This document shows positions 25,217 through 34,327 of a stretch of DNA of 64,000 nt, piece after piece (within the stretch, counting starts at the first letter, position 1; every line of letters begins with the position of its first letter). Location: the NCBI RefSeq assembly GCF_001263205.1, contig NZ_CP012333.1:5867001-5931000 (forward strand), in the 5' to 3' direction. The notes below the pieces were generated by a model. That model saw only the letters and a program-made list of their open reading frames with translations. It ran no database searches and was not told the origin of the DNA. Source of the stretch: Labilithrix luteola (GTDB lineage Bacteria > Myxococcota_A > Polyangia > Polyangiales > Polyangiaceae). The translations under genes and the position numbers were made by a program.

Positions 25217-26476
25217 ATGGAGCCCATCGAGCCGAGTCGTCGTCTGCCCGCCCGTTCGCTCGACTTCTGGTTCGATTACACCTGTCCCTTCGCGTATCTC
25301 GCGTCGACGCGCGTGCGCGAGCTCGGCGCCGAAATGGGGGTGACGCCGAGCTATCGCCCGATGCTCCTCGGCGGCGTGTTCCGGGCGAGCGGCACGCCGC
25401 AGAACCTGGCCGGCACGCTCTCGCCGTCGAAGGCGTCGCACAACTTCGCGGACATGAAGCGGTGGGCTGCACGCTTCGGTGTGCCGCTCACGATGCCGCA
25501 GGCGCATCCGATGAGGTCGGTCGAGGCGCTCCGTGCGACCCTCGCCACGGGGGTCGATCCGGCGGTCGTGGACGGTTTCTACGAAGCGTATTGGGTCCAC
25601 AACCGCGACATCGCGAATGCCGAAGTGATTGGCGAGGTCGTCGAGCGAGCCGGTCACGATCGGGTCGCCGTCCTCGCGAAGATGGCGTCTACCGAGATCA
25701 AAGACGATCTCCGGCGTCGTACGGAAGAGGCGGTTTCACTCGGAATTTTCGGGGCGCCGACGTTCATCGTCGACGGCGAGCATCTCTACTGGGGCCAAGA
25801 CCGCATGACCTTCGTGCGCGGCGCGCGCCCCGAGCACGAGACCGAGGGCGTACCCACTCCTCGCGTCGCGCCGGAGCCCGTGCACGAACGAATCATCGAA
25901 GTCTATTGGGATTTCTCCTCGCCGTTCGCGTACCTCGGCCAGAGTCAGATCGAGCGGCTTGCGGCGCAGGCCTCGGCGCGCGTCGTGTGGCGCCCCGTGC
26001 TTCTCGGAGGCCTCTTCCGCGCCGTCGGCTCACCGACGGTACCGATCGCGACCTTCTCGGAGTCCAAGCGTCGCCACGTGATGCTCGATCTCGGTCGCTG
26101 GGCCGCGTACTGGGGTGTTCCTTTCCGGTTCCCGGCGAAGTTCCCGATCCGCTCCGTGCGCGCGCTCCGCGTCTGGCTCGCCCTTCCTGAAGAGCACCGC
26201 GATGCGTTCCGCACCGCGGTCTTCCGATCCTACTGGGAAGAGGGGCGCGACATCGAGGTCGACGCGGTCCTTGCAGAATGCATCGGTGACGAATCCGTCG
26301 CGAAGGCCGCCTTCGCTGCTGCCGACTCCGACGCCGTGAAGGAGGGCCTGCGTGCGGAGACCGAGGCCGCCGCGGCACGAGGTGTCTTCGGCGTGCCCAC
26401 GTTCGTCGTCGGCGACGAGCTCTATTGGGGACAGGATCGTCTCGAGCTTGCGCTCGAAGCGCTCACTGGAGCGTGA
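25217..26476 (+). CDS. tandem-domain 2-hydroxychromene-2-carboxylate isomerase/DsbA-fold protein
   Basis: This 419-residue protein holds two copies of the HCCA isomerase (kappa-class GST, DsbA-like) domain. Copy one (about 13-205) starts LDFWFDYTCPFAYLA and ends GIFGAPTFIVDGEHLYWGQD. Copy two (about 222-417) starts EVYWDFSSPFAYLG and ends GVFGVPTFVVGDELYWGQD. The catalytic position is Ser in copy two (SSP) but Cys in copy one (TCP), so the halves may differ in chemistry. Family members isomerise chromene carboxylates in naphthalene breakdown or act in glutathione-dependent reactions. Most relatives are single-domain of about 200 residues, so this is a fusion after duplication. The 3' end overlaps the convergent lipoprotein gene by 14 bases. 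Confidence 0.88.
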   Translation: MEPIEPSRRLPARSLDFWFDYTCPFAYLASTRVRELGAEMGVTPSYRPMLLGGVFRASGTPQNLAGTLSPSKASHNFADMKRWAARFGVPLTMPQAHPMRSVEALRATLATGVDPAVVDGFYEAYWVHNRDIANAEVIGEVVERAGHDRVAVLAKMASTEIKDDLRRRTEEAVSLGIFGAPTFIVDGEHLYWGQDRMTFVRGARPEHETEGVPTPRVAPEPVHERIIEVYWDFSSPFAYLGQSQIERLAAQASARVVWRPVLLGGLFRAVGSPTVPIATFSESKRRHVMLDLGRWAAYWGVPFRFPAKFPIRSVRALRVWLALPEEHRDAFRTAVFRSYWEEGRDIEVDAVLAECIGDESVAKAAFAAADSDAVKEGLRAETEAAAARGVFGVPTFVVGDELYWGQDRLELALEALTGA

Positions 26477-26879
26477 TCTCTTTCGTCACCGGCGCGCTCT
26501 CGGCGCCGCGTGAATCGATCACGTTCAGCGTGTACTGATAGGTCTGTTTCGGCGCACTGCCGTCGATGGCGATGCCCACCGTTGCGCCATTCGCCGTGGC
26601 CGATGCGTTCGGAATGTCCTGGGTGATGTCGAGCCCGGCGCTCGCGACTCGGAAGCGAACCTTCGTCACCGGAAAGCCATCGGGATCGTGGTAGCGCAGG
26701 CTCACCGTGATCAAGAACTGCCCGTTCTGCTCGGTGACGGTATCCGGCGCGTCGATCGAATCGAGCACGGGCGGATTACCGACCACGCCCGCGCCGACGA
26801 CCTCGTCGCTCGAACAGGCCGAAGCCGAAAGGCACAGCAGCGCAGCGGCGACGAGGTAACCGGCAAGACGAACGTTCAT
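26463..26879 (-). CDS. small lipoprotein with Ig-like fold
   Basis: This 138-residue protein has a signal peptide ending in the lipobox SASAC. The mature part reads as one immunoglobulin-like or fibronectin-like beta-sandwich: FLITVSLRYHDPDGFPVTKV at about 55-75 and QYTLNVIDSRGAESAPVTKE at the end. The HDPDG turn is common in PKD/cadherin-like domains. It probably has a binding or structural role on the cell surface or in the periplasm; no enzymatic residues are seen. ATG 26879 is preferred over TTG 26882. It is the last of four minus-strand genes spaced by 24-69 bases (30481 to 26463). Confidence 0.78.
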   Translation of the reverse strand: MNVRLAGYLVAAALLCLSASACSSDEVVGAGVVGNPPVLDSIDAPDTVTEQNGQFLITVSLRYHDPDGFPVTKVRFRVASAGLDITQDIPNASATANGATVGIAIDGSAPKQTYQYTLNVIDSRGAESAPVTKEITLQ

Positions 26880-26948
26880 CAAACCTGGCTACGCACCCGT
26901 TTACGGACGGTCAATGCGGCAGTCGGTCCGTAACGGGCGCGCGCTCGT

Positions 26949-28661
26949 TCATTCGGCCAGGCGCGCGCATTCGAGCTCGAAGATGCGTTTCACGATGGCG
27001 ATGGCGCACGCATAGGTGCTGTCGACACCGAAGAAGCTGAGGCTCTTCGAGAGCAGTGACTGGCGCCGCGAGTAGGGCGTATCCGAAGCGTAGTGGACGA
27101 TGCCCACGTCGAACGCCGTGTGCGCCGAGAGGTGGACGACCTCGTCGGAGGGAACGCGGCGCGGGTTCGCGAGCTCGTAGACCGCGCTCAAGAACGGCCC
27201 GGCCTCCATCTCGAGCACGGTGTAGCCGCTTCGGTAGAAGGCATCCATGTACTCCTTGTTCTGGAGGAACGCGGAGCGCACGGTCACGGCCTTCTGGTTG
27301 TCGAAGACGCTTCCATGACGAAGCCACGGGGCCACGTCGCGCGCGGTGAAGGCGTTGCGGAAGAGGAACGTGTTCTTGGAATGCTCGTCGTAGACATTGC
27401 CGCTCAGCATGACGTCGCCGACGCGACCGTTCAGCGTGGCCGCCTTGCCCATGACGTAGACGCCGCGCATCTCGCCCACGCCCTGACCGAGGCGCGAGAG
27501 GAGGTGATAGGCCGCCATACCGAGCGGGTAGTCGATGTTCACGAGCACCGCGTCGCTCTTGCGGAGGCGCTCGATCCCGGGGATTTTCAGGCGCGGATCG
27601 ATGAGCTCGTGGTCGAGCTCGGAGAGGCGTGCGATCTGCGCGTCGACGTCGATGTGACCCGGTTCGGAGAGGTGCACGAGGCCGCGCGACGTTTCGAACG
27701 CGCGCACCTCTTTCATCTTCGAGGTTCCGGGATCCGAATGGATGTACCCGCGGAGCAAATAATAAAGAAGGGGAGCGAGCTCGGCGGGATCGTTCGACGC
27801 GGCCGCGCGCGCGACTTCGTCACCGAGGTTCTCCGGATCGCGAAGGCGTGCCCACGCGACGATCTCGTCGGCGTGGGAGCGCGCGTATCCTCCGATGAGG
27901 TTTGCGATGGCGTGCGTGTTCGACGACACGAAGTAGACGGGAGGCCGCCGCGGCTCCTCTTTCTTCACGTACGCCGGCTCGATGCCGCTCCACCATCGCT
28001 GCGCCGCACGCTGGTACTGCGAATACGAGGGCGCGAGCATGCGGACGCGCAGATCGATCGGCCGCTCGTAGAGGGCTTTGCCGCTCCGAACGAGGTGCGC
28101 GGGACCGAACGCGTCGATGAGCTTCTGCGCGTTGTCGGTGGTGACGCCGAGTGCCGTGGCGAGTGCCACCGGGTTCTTGAGTGCTTCGGTGAGCTGCGCT
28201 TCCGACTCGATGCCGCGCCGCAGGCGGGCGTGCATCTTGTTCCACTCGACCTGGTAGGCGGTGACGATCGGAACGAGGTCGTCGATGTCACTCGCGCTGG
28301 CGATGAAGACGGCGAGCTGGTCGCGACCGTTGTAACGAAGCGGGCGCCGGCGTCCGCGCGTCTTGCTCATCCGCCACTGGCGAACGTCGTAGCCCGAGGC
28401 CTCGAACAGTTCGTGTGACTGGCCGAGGATGAGCAACTGGACGTCGACCATCTCGTCGGGCAAGCGGGCTGCCGCGTAGGCGAAGGCGGAGAGGTCCGGG
28501 ACGTCGTCGAGCGCACCGAGGTGCAGGCTCGAACCGCTGTACGCGTGCGCCTCTTCGAACGCACGCACCCTGACCTCGCCCGTGGAGCGCAGTAGTGAGT
28601 AGTACGTCGAAACGTAGAGGGCGATCTCCTCGGACTCGGGCTCGGGAGGGCTTCGATCCAT
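26949..28661 (-). CDS. conserved hypothetical protein with nucleoside phosphorylase-like C-terminal half
   Basis: This 570-residue protein has no signal peptide or membrane helix. The N-terminal 330 residues are mostly helical and unfamiliar. The C-terminal half resembles nucleoside phosphorylases/nucleosidases: VLVNIDYPLGMAAYHLL, then GVYVMGKAATLNGRVGDVML, which is like the GxAGxL...GDVV strand, and VLEMEAGPFLSAVYEL, which is like the MEAA motif that positions the ribose. If the resemblance holds, it may cleave or bind a nucleotide-derived ligand. It is 24 bases downstream of the PH-like membrane protein gene on the same strand, so probably in one transcript with it. Confidence 0.55.
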   Translation of the reverse strand: MDRSPPEPESEEIALYVSTYYSLLRSTGEVRVRAFEEAHAYSGSSLHLGALDDVPDLSAFAYAAARLPDEMVDVQLLILGQSHELFEASGYDVRQWRMSKTRGRRRPLRYNGRDQLAVFIASASDIDDLVPIVTAYQVEWNKMHARLRRGIESEAQLTEALKNPVALATALGVTTDNAQKLIDAFGPAHLVRSGKALYERPIDLRVRMLAPSYSQYQRAAQRWWSGIEPAYVKKEEPRRPPVYFVSSNTHAIANLIGGYARSHADEIVAWARLRDPENLGDEVARAAASNDPAELAPLLYYLLRGYIHSDPGTSKMKEVRAFETSRGLVHLSEPGHIDVDAQIARLSELDHELIDPRLKIPGIERLRKSDAVLVNIDYPLGMAAYHLLSRLGQGVGEMRGVYVMGKAATLNGRVGDVMLSGNVYDEHSKNTFLFRNAFTARDVAPWLRHGSVFDNQKAVTVRSAFLQNKEYMDAFYRSGYTVLEMEAGPFLSAVYELANPRRVPSDEVVHLSAHTAFDVGIVHYASDTPYSRRQSLLSKSLSFFGVDSTYACAIAIVKRIFELECARLAE

Positions 28662-28685
28662 CGTGCGTGGGGAGCATACCCCGGA

Positions 28686-29489
28686 TCAGGAAGGATCGGC
28701 GGCTTCGAAGGCCTCGAGGGCTCGCTGGCGATCGACGGCCTCCTCTTCGTCCCGCTTGCCCAGCTTTTCGAGGCCCGCCCGGAGCTTCTCGTCGACCGTG
28801 GTTTCCGCGATCGCCCGGAGGCGGGCGCGCCTCGCCTCGTCGAGCCAGGGGGCGCAAGCGACGGCCGCCGCAAGCCTCAGCTCGCCGATGACCGTCGGGT
28901 TCTCGACGATGGCCCAGAGCCTCTCCTCGTCGAGCGGTCCTCGGTAGCCCCGGCTTCGGTCGCCGAGCGACTTCAGGCCCTCGGCCCAGTCCTGGGCGCT
29001 CCGGCCTCCGCGGGCCAACAGATCTCGTTCGTGCTCCTCGAGCCGCCCGCCGGGGCCCGCCGCGAGGGCCTGCCACAATCGCGAGAGCACGACGTGAGGC
29101 TTCTCTCCACCGAGAATCGAGCGGTGGATGCGCACGCTATCGCCGTCCGACAGCTCGAGAACGACGTCATGCTCGCCGACCGGCGCGGCGCGGACGATCT
29201 CCTCGTAGCGAACGAGGCGTGGCGGCAGGAGCCAGCCGATTCGGAGCCCTTCCGCGCCGACCTCGATTCGCCGTGGAACCGCGGCAAGGACGACCAGGGC
29301 GACGCAGAACCACCATGCCGCGCCGAAGGGCGTGAGCAGCGAGCGTGCCCGCACGTCCACGTCGAACAGGTCGAAGAACGCGACGCGAACCGCGATGAGC
29401 AGGGTGGCCACCATGAGGGCCGCCCATGCCGGAACGCGCGAGCTCGCCGTGAGGAGAGGGTTGTCGATGCGTGACGGCGTCGCGGACAT
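28686..29489 (-). CDS. membrane protein with PH-like domain
   Basis: This 267-residue protein has two transmembrane helices near the N-terminus (VPAWAALMVATLLIAVRVAF and FGAAWWFCVALVVLAAV). A small beta-rich region follows (about 75-130: RRIEVGAEGLRIGWLLPPR, then VRYEEIVRAAPVG and VVLELSDGDSVRIH), which has the look of a bacterial PH domain. The C-terminal 120 residues are helical and charged, with no known motif. The open frame extends upstream to 30230, but that part overlaps the next gene, so ATG 29489 is taken as the start. Function is unknown; such proteins often bind lipid head groups or partner proteins at the membrane. Confidence 0.65.
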   Translation of the reverse strand: MSATPSRIDNPLLTASSRVPAWAALMVATLLIAVRVAFFDLFDVDVRARSLLTPFGAAWWFCVALVVLAAVPRRIEVGAEGLRIGWLLPPRLVRYEEIVRAAPVGEHDVVLELSDGDSVRIHRSILGGEKPHVVLSRLWQALAAGPGGRLEEHERDLLARGGRSAQDWAEGLKSLGDRSRGYRGPLDEERLWAIVENPTVIGELRLAAAVACAPWLDEARRARLRAIAETTVDEKLRAGLEKLGKRDEEEAVDRQRALEAFEAADPS

Positions 29490-29548
29490 CCGAGCGACGC
29501 CGCGCCACCACGTACGCCGCGTGCGTGGTCGGCGCGGGCTCCTTCGCC

Positions 29549-30481
29549 CTACGACTCCTGCAAAGCTTCTTCCACGAGTGCTTTCGCTTCGGCGCGGCGG
29601 CGGAGCTCTTCCTCGCTGCGCGGCTTGATTCGCACGGTGACCTGCTCGGGCATCGCGTCGTCGTCTTTGCTGCGGCCGAAGAGCTTCGACAGGAGGCCCT
29701 TCTTTCCCTCGGGCTCGAAGATTCCGTCGGTCAGGCGCTCGGGGTTGCTCGCGAGCGTCTGCACGAGCTTGGGCTGCCCATCGACCCACGCGAGCGCCTC
29801 GTCGAACGCCTCTCTCTGCGTGACCGGCAGGTGGCGTCGCACCGAGCCCGGCTTCTTGTCTGCCACGCGGACGAAGAGTGCCACAGCCAGGGCGAGCTCC
29901 TCGATACCGAGGAAGGTGCCTTGGTGACGGCGCATTCCTCCGCAGCCCTTTTTGTAGACGCATGCGCCATTGAGGAGGAGCACGCCGAGTCCGCTGGCGA
30001 CGGCCGTGAGCTCCGCGAGCGCACCTTCGTCGCGCGGATCCACGTCTTCGCCGGCCTCGAACAAGACGACGCGCCCGAGACCCCGCGCGAGTGCGCTCGT
30101 GAGGAGCGTGGGCTCGGAGACCTCCGCCACGTTGAGGACGAGCGCGTAGCCCGTCTCCGTCTCCACCGCGCCGGGGTTGTTCACGGTCAGCTTGGCTCCG
30201 GCCCCGGGGGAGCACGATCCCGAGCCGCATCCTCCGCCACCCTCTTCACCCTCGGCATCGACGAAGGCGATCTCGAGGTCGAGTTCGCTCGAGAGCGGAG
30301 CGTACGTCGCCATGCGCTCCAGCAACCGCGCGATGCCCGCGGGGTCGACGGCGAAGTCGTCGGGGAAATAGGTCCCGTTCGGTTCGACGAGATCGGGATC
30401 GGACAGCGCGTCCCCGTACTCCGCCCGGAGATGGGCGAGATGGGCGACCAGCGACTGAAGCGAATCCCTGCTGAGGTTCAT
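29549..30481 (-). CDS. conserved hypothetical protein with Gly/Cys-rich motif
   Basis: This is a 310-residue cytoplasmic protein I cannot assign. Around residue 80 it has GGGGCGSGSCSPG, a CxxxxC motif in a Gly-rich loop that could bind metal or carry a redox pair. A further Cys pair lies in NGACVYKKGCGGMRRHQGT near residue 170-185. The last 60 residues are charged and helical (KGLLSKLFGRSKDDD, then an Arg/Glu-rich helix). ATG 30481 is chosen over TTG 30490. It is the first gene of the four-gene minus-strand group and is divergent to the nuclease-like gene, with under 100 bases between them. Confidence 0.6.
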   Translation of the reverse strand: MNLSRDSLQSLVAHLAHLRAEYGDALSDPDLVEPNGTYFPDDFAVDPAGIARLLERMATYAPLSSELDLEIAFVDAEGEEGGGGCGSGSCSPGAGAKLTVNNPGAVETETGYALVLNVAEVSEPTLLTSALARGLGRVVLFEAGEDVDPRDEGALAELTAVASGLGVLLLNGACVYKKGCGGMRRHQGTFLGIEELALAVALFVRVADKKPGSVRRHLPVTQREAFDEALAWVDGQPKLVQTLASNPERLTDGIFEPEGKKGLLSKLFGRSKDDDAMPEQVTVRIKPRSEEELRRRAEAKALVEEALQES

Positions 30482-30576
30482 ACCGTTCAATGTAGATGAC
30501 GTCCCCGCTCTCGGCCACCGGCGCTCGCCCTGGCCAGGCGTTATCGCGTCGAAACGCGAAGGCAGACGGAGGTAGG

Positions 30577-31503
30577 ATGCGCCCCATGCCCATCCGCATC
30601 GCGACCTTCAACCTCAAGGATTTCTTCCTCCCGCGTGTGGAGAGAGAACGCGCGGTCGTCGAGGCCAAGGTCGCGAACGTCGCGGTTGAGCTCCGGAGGG
30701 CACAGGCCGACGTCGTCGCGCTCCAGGAAGTGGGCTCGGCCGAGCTGCTCGACCGTCTCGTGACGAAGGAGCTCGCGGACCTCGGTTATGGCGCGCCGGT
30801 GCTCGGCACCGAGGATGGGCGCGGGATCCGGTGTGCCATCCTCTCGCGCGTCCCGATCCTCTGGTCGCAGGTCCACGCCCCGAAGACCCTGCCGTTCCCG
30901 ATCTTCGTCGAAGGGGATCCCGAGCCGTTCCCCGGACGCATTCCTCTCCGTCGCGGCATCGTGCACGTGCGCGTCGAAGCGCCCGATCTCTTCGAGATCG
31001 ACATCCTCACGGCGCACTTCAAGTCGAACCTCGGCACGCCGCTCAAGACGTCGGACGGCCGCGAGCTCGTCGATCCGTCACCGCGCGGGCGTGGAGAGGC
31101 CTCGATGCGAAGCCTCGTTCGTCGCTCGGCGGAGGCCCTCTATCTGCGCGGGCTCGTCGACGACGTCTTCCGCCAGCTGCCCGATCACGCGGTCTGTGTC
31201 CTCGGTGATCTCAACGACACGGTCGACTCGATGCCCGTGCGCATCGTGCGCGGCGAGGGAACGCTCGAGTCCGGTCATCTCCGGCCCTGCGCCGACCTAC
31301 TTCCGGCGGAGAATCGCTTCTCCTGTTACCACGGCGGCGGGCCGCTCTTGATCGACCACGTGCTCGTGTCCGAGCGCCTCTTCCGTCGGTCGCGCTCGTA
31401 CGCGATTCAGAACGAGAAGCTTCGCTACCACGGCCCGCACGTCGACGATCTTCCGCTGACGGAAGACAGCGATCACGCATTGTGCGTCGCCGAGTTCGGC
31501 TGA
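30577..31503 (+). CDS. endonuclease/exonuclease/phosphatase family protein
   Basis: This 308-residue protein has the EEP fold signatures in order: IRIATFNLKDFF (metal Asn), VVALQEVGS (metal Glu), DILTAHFKSN (catalytic His region), VLGDLNDT (Asp-x-Asn) and DSDHAL at the end (Asp-His pair). LLIDHVLVS is the expected strand before the last motif. The family hydrolyses phosphodiester bonds in nucleic acids, phosphoinositides or related substrates. There is no signal peptide, so a cytoplasmic nuclease-like role is most likely. ATG 30577 follows GGAGG at close spacing; ATG 30586 is nearly as good. Confidence 0.87.
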   Translation: MRPMPIRIATFNLKDFFLPRVERERAVVEAKVANVAVELRRAQADVVALQEVGSAELLDRLVTKELADLGYGAPVLGTEDGRGIRCAILSRVPILWSQVHAPKTLPFPIFVEGDPEPFPGRIPLRRGIVHVRVEAPDLFEIDILTAHFKSNLGTPLKTSDGRELVDPSPRGRGEASMRSLVRRSAEALYLRGLVDDVFRQLPDHAVCVLGDLNDTVDSMPVRIVRGEGTLESGHLRPCADLLPAENRFSCYHGGGPLLIDHVLVSERLFRRSRSYAIQNEKLRYHGPHVDDLPLTEDSDHALCVAEFG

Positions 31504-31521
31504 GCGCGACGCTCTCGACGT

Positions 31522-34134
31522 TTACCAGTCGAAGAGCACTTCGAGCGGATTGTCGACGTCGTGCGCCCGCAGCCGGCGGTTGCGATCGACGTCGACCGTG
31601 GCCGCGCGCATGAACTTGTTCGCGCCGGTGTTCACGAAGAAGCTCACCCTGTTGATCTGCGCGAGGCCGTAGGCGCGGGCATCGGACTTCTTGCTGAAGT
31701 GCAAGACGCCGAAGCCGAGCGCGCTCTGACTGTTGTACGTCTGGTTCGCCAGATCCGCGTTCGAGACGAGGCGCAAGACGACCAGCTCTCGACCGAGGCC
31801 CGTCGACGCGTCGAGCGTGCGCTGGCCCTTGGCGAGGGCAGGGGTGAGCAACTCGGAGAACCGCGCGTTGCGCGCCGCGAGAAGGCCCATACCCAGTTCG
31901 TGGATGTCGTAGTCGGCGTTGCCGCGCGCCATTCGTGCGACACCCTGCATGCCGCGCTGCTCACCGAGCACGGAGAAGCCGCGAATCGGGTTCTGGACCT
32001 CGAGCATCGCGAACTCCGCCGCGGCCGCAGCGGTCGACACCGGGCTCTCGTTGGGCAGCAAGTGATCGCCCGTCTGGAGCACTTCGAGTTGGTTGTAGTG
32101 CGTGTGGCCGAGGACCACCGTGCGCAGCTGCGGGTTCGACGCGATGCGGTTCACGAGCTCGACGCCGCTGAAGTAGAGCGTGTGGGTTCCACCGCTCTTC
32201 GGATCGAAAAGAGCCTTGTCGCAGGTCCCGTTCTTGCGCTCGTCCCAGGCGCAGTCGAACTCCTCGTCGGCGCGCATCCATTCCTGCAAGCCGTCGTGGA
32301 TGCAGCTCTCCTGTTGCGAACGAGGGAGGACCCAGTCCGGTAGCTGGCAGGCGGCCGTGTTGAACACGCCCTGGGCGATGTAGTTGATGGCGCTCTGGTA
32401 GATGCTGCCGTACTCGAGCTGATCGAAGTAGTAGCCCTGGTCGAGGTTCTGGTGACCGCCGCGCGGGTCGTGGTGGGCGAGGAGGACGACGTCGTCGCCG
32501 GTGACCTTCGCGCGCAAGAGCTCGCGATCGAGCCATTCGAGCTGCACGTCGCTCATGCCGCCGCCGTAGTTCACCGTGTACATGCCCCAGCCCGAGCGGC
32601 GGTGCTGGCGAAGCTCGAAGCTGTTGAGTGACACGTAGAAGTTCTTGCCGAACTTCCAGGAGTAGTTGAGCGGGCCGTAGGTCTTCTGCCACTGGTAGAA
32701 GCCGTCGTAGAGGATGTAGTTGCGGTCCTCGCGCGGAACTTCCTTCCAGTCGTTGGCGAACGTCGAGGCGCCGCTCTTCGCGGGCTGGCGCATGAAGGTG
32801 CCGCCGAAGAGGTCGCGGTGGTTGCCGCCCAAGAAGCCCGCCGCCGCGGTTTGATCGAGGTACGTCTTGAACGCGGGGTAGCCGAAGCCCGGCCACGCTT
32901 TCGGGGACGCCTCGTTCACCACCTTCTCGAGGCTGTCGAACACCGCGCTGTCGATCGTGGAGACGGCCGACGGCACCTGACCCGTCGAGACGTAGCCGTC
33001 GTGATTGCCGACGGTGAGGAAGATCGGCAGGGGCAGATACTTCAGCGAGTCGACGATGACCTTCGCTTCGTCGTTGTAGGTCCACGCGACCGGGCGCTGG
33101 CGCAGGGTGCCCGGCGAGCCTCCGTTGTGGAGGTCACCGTTGAAGGTGATGAACGATGCGTTGCGGACCGCGGGCTCGTTCGTCGTATTGAGGAACTGAA
33201 CGACCTCTTCGAGCTGGGTCTTCGTCTTGGCGTCGTACGAGCTGCCGACGGAGACCTGCGTGTCGGTGATGTTGACGGCCGAGTACTCCTCGGGCTCGGT
33301 ATCGAAGACGCGAACGGCGTTGTACTGGTACTCGAAGATCTTCGGGCCACCAGGCGTCGTGTGGAGCTGGTTGTCGCGACGCACCTCGAAGCGCACGTCG
33401 TAGAGGCCCGGAGGAACGTTCGCCATCGCCTCCTGCTTGAACACGAAGCGGATCGTCTTTCGCTGCTTGAACACCTCCGGCATGTCCGCCGGAATGGGGT
33501 TCACGTAGATCTGTTGCGGGTAGACGCGATAGACGCCGGTGCCCGCGCCACTCGAGACGACGCGATCGGCTTCCGTGGCCACCGGTCGCGCATCACGCGA
33601 GACGAGGAGGAAGGCGAAGCCGTTCGCGGGATCGTTGTTGTTCACGATCATCCGCGAGAGCGCCGAGTTCGCGACCGGCTCGACGGTTGCGCCTGCAGGT
33701 TCGAACGCGGCGTCTTCGATGCGCAGAACGACCATGAACTGATCGGTCGCGTCGCTCTTCGTATAGAGATTCGGGTTGCCGATCGTGGGGTAGATCAGCC
33801 GATCGATCTGCGCGTGACCGTCGAGGGTCCACGGCATGATCTGTTCGTTCTGGGAGGCGTCGGCATAGAAGACGTTGGGAAGGTACGTCTCGCCCTTGTT
33901 GCTGATGATCTCCCAGGGCTTCTCGACGAGCTGATCGGCTACGGACGGATCCGTCGAGCCGGGCGGAGCGTCGTTCGGATCGATGGGGGATGGCCGCGTG
34001 GCGACGTCGTTCTCGTTCGTCGATGACGAGGACACGCCGGATCCGCAGGCCGCCGTCGCGTGCGCCGAAACGGCGACGCTGAGGATGCCAATCCAGCGAA
34101 CGAGCGAGCGGGAAACGTGTCGACTCGGTGTCAC
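31522..34134 (-). CDS. large calcineurin-like metallophosphoesterase lipoprotein
   Basis: This 870-residue protein has a signal peptide with a possible lipobox ATAAC and a Ser/Asn/Asp-rich tether. An N-terminal beta-rich part (about 50-270) precedes the phosphoesterase domain. The metal motifs are FNGDLHNGG (about 335), LTVGNHDG, VVLLAHHDPRGGHQ and VVLGHTHYN. The first DxH strand is less clear, so metal site one may be atypical. Its length is well above the roughly 300 residues of the bare family because of the N-terminal domain and a large mid-domain insertion. The substrate is unknown. The start is GTG. It converges on the EEP gene and is divergent to the TPR gene. Confidence 0.82.
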   Translation of the reverse strand: MTPSRHVSRSLVRWIGILSVAVSAHATAACGSGVSSSSTNENDVATRPSPIDPNDAPPGSTDPSVADQLVEKPWEIISNKGETYLPNVFYADASQNEQIMPWTLDGHAQIDRLIYPTIGNPNLYTKSDATDQFMVVLRIEDAAFEPAGATVEPVANSALSRMIVNNNDPANGFAFLLVSRDARPVATEADRVVSSGAGTGVYRVYPQQIYVNPIPADMPEVFKQRKTIRFVFKQEAMANVPPGLYDVRFEVRRDNQLHTTPGGPKIFEYQYNAVRVFDTEPEEYSAVNITDTQVSVGSSYDAKTKTQLEEVVQFLNTTNEPAVRNASFITFNGDLHNGGSPGTLRQRPVAWTYNDEAKVIVDSLKYLPLPIFLTVGNHDGYVSTGQVPSAVSTIDSAVFDSLEKVVNEASPKAWPGFGYPAFKTYLDQTAAAGFLGGNHRDLFGGTFMRQPAKSGASTFANDWKEVPREDRNYILYDGFYQWQKTYGPLNYSWKFGKNFYVSLNSFELRQHRRSGWGMYTVNYGGGMSDVQLEWLDRELLRAKVTGDDVVLLAHHDPRGGHQNLDQGYYFDQLEYGSIYQSAINYIAQGVFNTAACQLPDWVLPRSQQESCIHDGLQEWMRADEEFDCAWDERKNGTCDKALFDPKSGGTHTLYFSGVELVNRIASNPQLRTVVLGHTHYNQLEVLQTGDHLLPNESPVSTAAAAAEFAMLEVQNPIRGFSVLGEQRGMQGVARMARGNADYDIHELGMGLLAARNARFSELLTPALAKGQRTLDASTGLGRELVVLRLVSNADLANQTYNSQSALGFGVLHFSKKSDARAYGLAQINRVSFFVNTGANKFMRAATVDVDRNRRLRAHDVDNPLEVLFDW

Positions 34135-34216
34135 GAGGGTGACGTGTAAGCACGCGCCGGGCCAGCTTCGGGGGCGTGAAGGTGACGAAGAGCGGACGGG
34201 GTTTTCCGTGATCGGA

Positions 34217-34226
34217 GCAATATTGC
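34217..34226. promoter_or_regulatory. operator-like palindrome in divergent promoter region
   Basis: The perfect 10-base palindrome GCAATATTGC lies within a wider GGAGC...GCTCC context. It sits in the 193-base gap between the divergent metallophosphoesterase and TPR-protein genes. AATATT is rare in this GC-rich sequence, and the position suits a regulator that controls both genes. Confidence 0.4.
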
Positions 34227-34327
34227 GCTCCTCGCGTACATCACGACGCGACGCGCTATGTGTCCATCGTGATCCACCCCTTCGTACCAGCCTAGACAGG
34301 CTGGGAGACCAGCTACCCTACCGCTCC

